Notes under the pieces: model-generated
Seen by the model: the letters and a program-made list of their open reading frames with translations, nothing else
Database searches by the model: none
Told to the model about the DNA's origin: nothing
Made by a program: the position numbers and the translations under genes
Assembly (NCBI RefSeq): GCF_000003815.2
Contig: NC_049982.1
Location: 24,565,367 to 24,629,366, forward strand
Origin: Branchiostoma floridae
Taxonomy: Eukaryota; Chordata; Leptocardii; Amphioxiformes; Branchiostomatidae
Length of the DNA stretch: 64,000 bases
Direction: 5' to 3'
Part shown: positions 57,772-64,000 of the stretch, piece by piece
Layout: each line of letters opens with the position of its first letter
How positions within the stretch are numbered: the first letter of the stretch is position 1

Positions 57772-58930
57772 AGCTATGGACGTATCGACGGGATGTTTTC
57801 TATCATTGGACAGTAACTTGAAAAACAATTTTGGGCCGCGCCTATCTTTTAGCGCCGAACGTGTCCTGAACAATGTCCTACCCATCTCCCGGGTTGGTTA
57901 GGCCTCAAGAGTTCTTGGGTCAATGACCAAGTTTGTCTTATACAACAGCATTGCCATCTTATGTAAGATATTTGCCATGCATCTTGCGGTCAAAACCTTG
58001 GTTCAAATTCTGTCAAGTTTCAAAGCTTTACTCTCTGATCTGCGCCTCTTTGTTGCTACATCGCTGTAGGGAATCGTTACGAATGTCAGATTTTTATATT
58101 GTAGTGATAGAAGATTTCATGGCAAAAAGAACAAGACCCACTCAGCTAGCTCCGCCCATAGTCCACCCTTGTGTTTCTCGCCAGTTACCTAATGATTTTC
58201 AAAAGGGCGTTGACTGGAAAGCAGTGACTGCAGTGAACAATTAGAAATTCGGTGGATACTGGAAAAAGGCTTCGTACTATGTCCCGGAATTTGAGTTTTT
58301 CACCTTATTTCAAACTTATCGATCACTGAAGGATATTGATAAGAAACAGATTCAAGAAACAAGAGATATAAAATGTTTATCTTTATAATAGCCAGCCTAC
58401 ACCTGGTTCCAACTATTTGGTAACTGGGAGAACCAGGTTCGAATCCCGGGAGGGTATACGTATCTCGGTTGGGGCTGCATTTGTCTGTCGGAAGGGACTT
58501 AAAATGAGGGTCCCGTTTTTCGAGGTGCCTAGCTCAAGCACGTTACAACGGTCTCATTATTCAAATTGGTACCTACTGACTGTTCGACACTGAGAATTCA
58601 CTGCATGGTTGCTGGCTTCTTCACAACATTGTATAATTCAATTCTATCACGTTATGTTACCTCCGTGACAGCAGTGGAATTGTTTTTGACTATGGCCATT
58701 GAGACTGTGTTGTGTTTGGCGCACTTAACAAATGCATGTCAAAATGCAGAAGTTTTCTCCTGCACTTGCCTGTATTACGTTTGGACACTAAATGATTTTT
58801 CTAATTCCGTGCCAAATATTCGGCATACCTTTGGTGCCGAACGTTTTTAGAACTTCCTGTGGTTCATACTCGCCCTTGTGATTCCTAGCAGCTGAAATGA
58901 ATATCTTAAAACTGGTTTGTTGGTATACAC
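57772..58930 (-). repeat. Right arm of the long inverted duplication (upstream of GFP gene 4)
   Basis: Reverse match to 18060-19940 without the two insertions found there. It supplies empty sites near 58076 (TTA) and 58238. The SINE copy at 58390-58548 lies inside. Confidence 0.85.
58390..58548 (+). mobile_element. tRNA-derived SINE-like element, copy 3
   Basis: B-box-like GGTTCGAATCCC (58437-58448), then ATCTCGGTTGGGGCTGCAT and GAAGGGACTTAAAATGAGGG. Confidence 0.6.
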
Positions 58931-59139
58931 ATTTTGCCAACAAGCTCAAGGATTTGGAGTTCCTGGGGCTGGTGCGCATAGGTCATTTATCTAAGATTTG
59001 CACACTATTATGTTGATAAGATGGTTTTCCCTTCGAATTACGGGAAATAAAAATAGGCTGCTTACGCCTTACGTAAAAGAGCATGCAGACCCTCCGTTAT
59101 GAATAAAGCCGGTGGTGTTCGGAAAATTTAGCTAGATCT

Positions 59140-59410
59140 ACAACAAAAACACCATTCAAAATCAAATGCCTTCAAATATTGACCTATGAAACGACTACGC
59201 GAGCTCTATTCGTGTGCACTCTCACTGCAAAAAGGGTATACTTCCATCACATTGACATCACGACCCATTTGTTCAAGATATCATCTAATTGGCCGACCAA
59301 GTATTGGACTGTCACGCCAAATTATTGTGCATCAAGAAATAGCAAAAGATAGTTCTTCTGTGGACCACTGCTTCTATCATAAGATTATCTGAAGAGTGTT
59401 TAACACATTA
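59140..59410 (+). repeat. Dispersed ~270-base repeat, forward copy
   Basis: Match to 8866-9412 (CACCATTCAAAATCAAATGC, CCAAGTATTGGACTGTCACG, GATTATCTGAAGAGTGTT). Confidence 0.65.
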
Positions 59411-60420
59411 ACAAGAGTTGTTATCATCATTATTACCTTCGCTATGAAGGTTATGTTTCCATTGCCCTTTCTCTATATTTGTCAGTGTGAAAGTGGGCAG
59501 CATAAAGTTGTCCTTACAGTTCAAAGGCCACGAACGGCGCAATTACTGTCGTATTAGGCTCTGTACATGTGCAAAGGCTGACCTTTGCGATCTCCGCCAA
59601 CTGCAAGCTCCTTGTAATTCAGATCCTGGCTGAGAAGAGAGAATAATCGGCTCACACAATAACAACAACAATGACAATAACAACAACAACAATAACAATG
59701 AAAATAAAAATAGCAATAACAATAACAATAAAAAATCTTAATATTGGTTGCTTCAAGTTGTAGGGTGGCCAAACCGAAGAAGATGTGCGAAGGCACCGGT
59801 GTAGAAATGCTTTTGATCATACTTATCTGCATGTCACCGGAGTGTTTAAGAACTGAGATAGCGTATTGGTGCATCGTACAGTACCCCTATAGTACACAAT
59901 CATCCAACCAAGCACTACTTCTATCATCAGATTATCTGAAGAGCGTTTAACAGATTAACAAGAGTTGTTATCATCATCATTAATTTCGCTATGAAGGTTA
60001 TGTCTCAATTGCCCTTTCTCTATGTTTGTTAGTTTGTCAGTGGGCAGCACAAAATTATCCTTATCGTTCAAAGGCCACGAACTGTCGTACTCTGTGCACA
60101 GGCTTATCTTTGTAATCCCCGCCAAATGCAAGCTCCTCACAATTCAGGGCCTGGCTGAGAAGAGAGAGAAGTCTGCACACAATAACAATATAATGTCAAT
60201 AACAACAGCAAATCTAGTATTGGTCGCTCAACTGTTAACTTCCAGTTGCAAACGTGCAGTGGCACCGGTGTAGACATGCTTTTGATAATACTTATCTGCA
60301 TGTCACCGGAGTGTTTAAGTTAAGAACAGAAATAACGTATAGGTGCATTGTACAGTAACCCTATAGTACACAACCATTCAACCAAGCACAGCGAATCTTC
60401 TGTCTGACTAGTGGCACTGA
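59370..60420 (+). repeat. ~545-base tandem duplication
   Basis: 59370-59914 is repeated at 59915-60420 (GATTATCTGAAGAG, AACAAGAGTTGTTATCATCA, TTCAAAGGCCACGAAC, GGCACCGGTGTAGA, GCATGTCACCGGAGTGTTTA). A distant third copy is at 9880-10330. No gene. Confidence 0.75.
59656..59741. repeat. AAC/AAT microsatellite
   Basis: Interrupted AACAACAACAATAACAAT-type tract. Confidence 0.9.
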
Positions 60421-61640
60421 TATTGGCATACGGGAAAGTGATGACCTCTGGTATCTTGTCTGAGATCTTGCAGACAAATAATGAAGCCGCAAAGCCTTGT
60501 GTCGGTTAGAACCTTTTGGAAAGTTCTAATTGCCAAACCCGTTTCACGCCAAACACGTTACCATATGCAGAAAAAAAACGTGTGTAATCATCGTAGTAGA
60601 AGCGAGTAGTATCAAAATATTTTGTTATGTTTACCTCCACGAAGGGAAACATATTGCTTTCGCTCGGCTTCCTCTTCTTCTCCAAACAAATAAGGTCAAT
60701 GACCGGGACCAGCAGGCTGTCACTATGGTTACTGGTAAAGTGGCAGACAAAATGTGGCGTTGGATTACATTATGTAGCAAGTGGCAGGACAGAGCTGGAG
60801 GGGCTGGTCACCATAGACTGTGTTTGAGTAAGAAGAAACGGTAGTAGTTTGTTAGGCTAGACCATGTGAAGGTGAAAATTATGTATTTGCTTGCAAATGG
60901 TACCGTTCTAGTTTTTGCTTGAAGACACTTAGTATACTCTCTTTGGGAATATGCGTTCCATTCGACACATTGGATTTTTCTTACAATCTCTTTGGACAAA
61001 TCTTTATACCCTTCGAACTGAAGTTTTGTACCCCTGAAAGATGTAAATTTATCGAAGCTGGGAACATTTTGGTATCTAGAGAGTATTTTTGTACCAACGA
61101 TTAAACTAATTTTTTCCAGTAGAAGACTAAACTAAGTTAAACGCATTTATTCTTACACGCATTCATTCTTACACGTATTCAACATCGTACATGGATGCAT
61201 TCATCAGTCGAAGCTCTGTTTTTCTTGCTCTTGATCTGAACAATTATAATTAGCTAGAAATATTCTGACAAAGGAGACAGTCACTTTGTCAGAATAAGTA
61301 CATTTTGGATTTGAGCTCATCATCCACGAGTCGCTCGAGTCTTATGTAAGCCTCTTTGCGGTCAACGAGACGGATCGAATTTCATCCTGTTTACATTCAC
61401 GTTATATTATCCTATGTAAGGCATTCATATTACATAAACTTTATGAAATGTCATCGAGGTTATGCTCTCATATTAGGTTCGAATATCTAGAGTCATCGAT
61501 ATGCACAATGCTATGTGAATGTTAATAAAAGTTGAATTTAAAAAGATAAATAAACAAAGAAGACAAAATGTCGTCGACGAAACACATGATTGGTGAGTCG
61601 TCAGTTTTAATCAAAACCATCAACAATATATATCAAGGAC
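60421..61640. other. Intergenic stretch without recognised gene
   Basis: 60421-60560 resembles 10230-10380. The rest shows no recognisable similarity; open frames up to 104 residues (60530-60844) are unsupported. Confidence 0.45.
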
Positions 61641-62175
61641 CAGATGTTAGACTGCAGTACCATATACAAAGCAGATAGGAGTTGCGTCTTCAAACTTGAC
61701 GTTCATTATCCAGACCTTTACAAAACATGCAGAATATCATGCATATCCGTCCTCAGCTTCTCGACTGGAGTTATACTGTCGAAGCACACACAGGTACACA
61801 CAAGCTGTCAAACACACAGACTGCATGGAAAACACAACCTCCTTGACATAGGTAAATAAGCTGGATATAATTAACAATGGGATCAGACCACCCTCCTGTG
61901 AGTCAGATAGACATACGGCCCAGGTGAAAAGACCAATTGAGGCCACTTGCACGAGCCATGTTCATTGTTACCCTAGCCGAACTTAATCATCAGCAGTTGT
62001 GCTGACTTGCGACTGGGGATTTTCACGCAGTGTGATTCTTTTCACTCGCCAAAATTCATTTGGACACCTGTCAAGTGTAATGCGTTCTCCGGATATTTAC
62101 TTTGGCAAGTAATCCCCATGATAGCAGACACCTTGGTCAGACTCACAGCTTCTTAATTCCATAGCAGGCTCTTAA
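61640..62175 (+). repeat. Paralog of the LINE target region (empty site)
   Basis: Collinear with 10470-10644 plus 12315-12677 (CAAAGCAGATAGGAG, TGGGATCAGACCACCCTCC, CAATTGAGGCCACTTG, ATCAGCAGTTGTG) but without the retrotransposon. Homology ends where the recombinase fragment starts at 12678. Confidence 0.8.
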
Positions 62176-63389
62176 GCTAAAATTTTGGCCTGTTTTCTTA
62201 TTGTCACCGGTTCCTAGCAGTCTACAACCTTGCTAAATGATATAACCGAGAACATTTAGATGGCTGATATGAAGTCGGAAAACAAAACATGATTAGCCGA
62301 ATGACAGGTGTTTAAAGATCTGACGACGCCATGATATATAATAGATTATGCAAACAATTTTTCTTTAACATGTGTCTAGTCCTCTCACTATACAGCGAAT
62401 GTGACAAGCACATGGAAATATATTGCTGTGATAAAAAAGACAACAGAGGGACATGTAACGAGCAGACTAAAAACTAGATATCCCCGTAAATAAGTAGCCT
62501 TTCCCATTGACCTTTTGACCTTGACTGTACTTCCTGTATGCCACACCGGAAAGTCTGACATGTGACATGACGTCTGACATCTCTCTTCACTCACTTCCTG
62601 TCACTACGGACACATATCAACATATAATCGCATATACACATACCATAACATAGACATAGACAAACATGGAGTCAGTAATGTCTGCTGCGGAGGCTTGGAT
62701 TACTTTATCCTAGGTGTCATGGTCTGATTCGTCTTGATGTGTTCGAGAACACAGACTCTTCCATTTATGACATTTATACGACATGGTGGTGATTTCAACG
62801 GATCATCTTCTCAGTCCTGTGGCATGTTTGGGTAAACGGAGAGCTCTGGGTGGCGCTTGGGTAAATAAGCCAGTGATATGCCATGATAACAAATAGAACA
62901 TAGTGCGCATTCGTTATCGGAGGAAGGTGTTGCCTGCCACCTACGTTACCCATCATTCCATATTTTTACGGAAGATAACAGAAGCGACACTTGGCGAGAC
63001 ACAATGGAAAAACAACTTGCCCCCCATTGACCAGTGCATTTCATGCAATTATTTCAGATCTTTTTTTTTTTTTTTTGCATACTCAGAAAATAACCTTATG
63101 GTGTAACACTAAGATCTGTAATGTACTAAACAGTTCATGCTGGATATCCGGACTAACTTATTTGATCCACTCACACCGAGAAGGACACTCTTAAACTTTT
63201 CTATAACATTATGTTGTGGGTTCTGGAGGTGTGGCTCTTCTCAGACACAGGACGTCCATTTAAAGTCCTATCCGAGGGACGGTCCTAACCAAAGCTAGGA
63301 ACTCGCGTTTTCACCTGAGTGAAGTGAGAAAAGTCGTGTAAGACCCTCTGGGTAATGAATTGAATACTCGTACCAACTGCGGCACACGG
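62176..63389. other. Intergenic stretch without recognised gene
   Basis: A T-run lies at 63060-63076. CTATCCGAGGGACGGTCC near 63269 resembles the tail of invertebrate tRNA-SINEs. Nothing else seen. Confidence 0.4.
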
Positions 63390-63730
63390 TCCCACCTTAA
63401 GCTAAGTGTAAATACGTGCTGTCTACGTGCCAAAACATAGGCAATCTTTTTGCATCCGTAAGTGGTAAATAAAAATAAGTACCGCCTCCGTACGCACTCG
63501 TAGGAAATCCGACTGATTTTGGAGCACGCAGACACGCCGTAGAACTTCACGTGCAGGAAAAACTTTGTGTGCCATCGCGCTGCGGATTCGCCCCTCGTAC
63601 GTGCCAGTACGAGCGACGCGCCTGCCCTATACGGCCTGAACGTTTTCAGAAATACGTGGCGGACGTGGCCTCCCAAAATAACGTGCGGACAAATTGCAAG
63701 TACGGGGGGTTGTGCCCTCAGCTTTACTTG
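63390..63730 (-). repeat. GTACG-rich dispersed repeat, copy 3 (reverse)
   Basis: Reverse match to 9424-9760 (TGGAGCACGCAGACACGCCG, AGTACCGCCTCCGTACG). Confidence 0.7.
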
Positions 63731-64000
63731 TGTTTTCTGTCTGCATGCAGATCGTACGTTGTACTGCTAGCACTCACTCCTAGAAACACAAAAAAATTAC
63801 TATGAAAACGATTGAACGTACCGAGCGTACGTTAACGTGCTAAATTCATTCCAACATTCTATATTTTGCTGGGCCATGGGAAAAATGGCACCCTGTCTGA
63901 GCGTCTGCCAAATTAGAGGCTATTCTGCCGCTCAGGTTTTTGTGATTTTCCAGACAACCTCATGTTACCCCTTTCTAAGGACATTACTAAGGGTCAAGTT

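Overview
The window is cephalochordate (amphioxus, Branchiostoma; B. floridae is my best guess) genomic DNA in draft assembly. Its only convincing host genes are four members of the amphioxus green-fluorescent-protein (GFP) family. They are recognised from the spliced translations (THELHIFGSFNG start, I/L-G-Y-G/A chromophore region, PDGMSPFQAAM, VHRTMQ, GEFQVIGTGFP, PVMTNKLTA, YPNDKTI, KPMAA, KQPMF). All four share one architecture: a non-coding exon 1 behind a TATA-type promoter, a second exon whose last three bases are the ATG, then five further coding exons with the same intron positions and phases (0, 0, 2, 0, 2). Every junction uses GT/AG, and the four models give 219, 220, 220 and 219 residues.

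Layout: gene 1 (+, promoter ~0.7 kb, coding 3758-7036); a repeat-rich interval with a truncated LINE and a tyrosine-recombinase fragment (8-18 kb); gene 2 (+, promoter ~20.0 kb, coding 23644-29557); a scar at 32.3-33.7 kb that looks like a fifth GFP locus whose body was deleted; gene 3 (-, coding 40468-37258, exon 1 at 47.5 kb); gene 4 (-, coding 54360-51160, exon 1 at 57.6 kb); then repeat-rich 3'-most DNA to 64 kb. The array is therefore + + (lost +) - -. Long inverted homology (about 18.06-20.1 kb against 57.6-58.9 kb) shows that genes 2 and 4 arose from an inverted segmental duplication.

Genes 1 and 2 keep the X-Tyr-Gly chromophore (G58-Y59-G60). Genes 3 and 4 both read G58-Y59-Ala60, replacing the glycine that is essential for backbone cyclisation in this family, so they are predicted to be poorly fluorescent or non-fluorescent. 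Gene 3 has also lost its TATA box, carries a transposon in its promoter, and has a C-terminal exon dominated by amino-acid-changing differences. Gene 2 carries a partial duplication of its chromophore exon with an in-frame stop.

Most remaining sequence is introns and flanks filled with short inverted-repeat elements (several with TTA target duplications, as in PIF/Harbinger), tRNA-derived SINE-like copies, foldback elements, mini- and microsatellites. Several insertions can be dated against empty paralogous sites inside the window. Assembly gaps (N) lie at 14191-14290, 16180-16279, 19349-19448, 21853-21952, 24606-24705, 29651-30126, 43508-43607, 44967-45138 and 48650-48749. No rRNA, intact tRNA, CRISPR or bacterial-style operon was seen.
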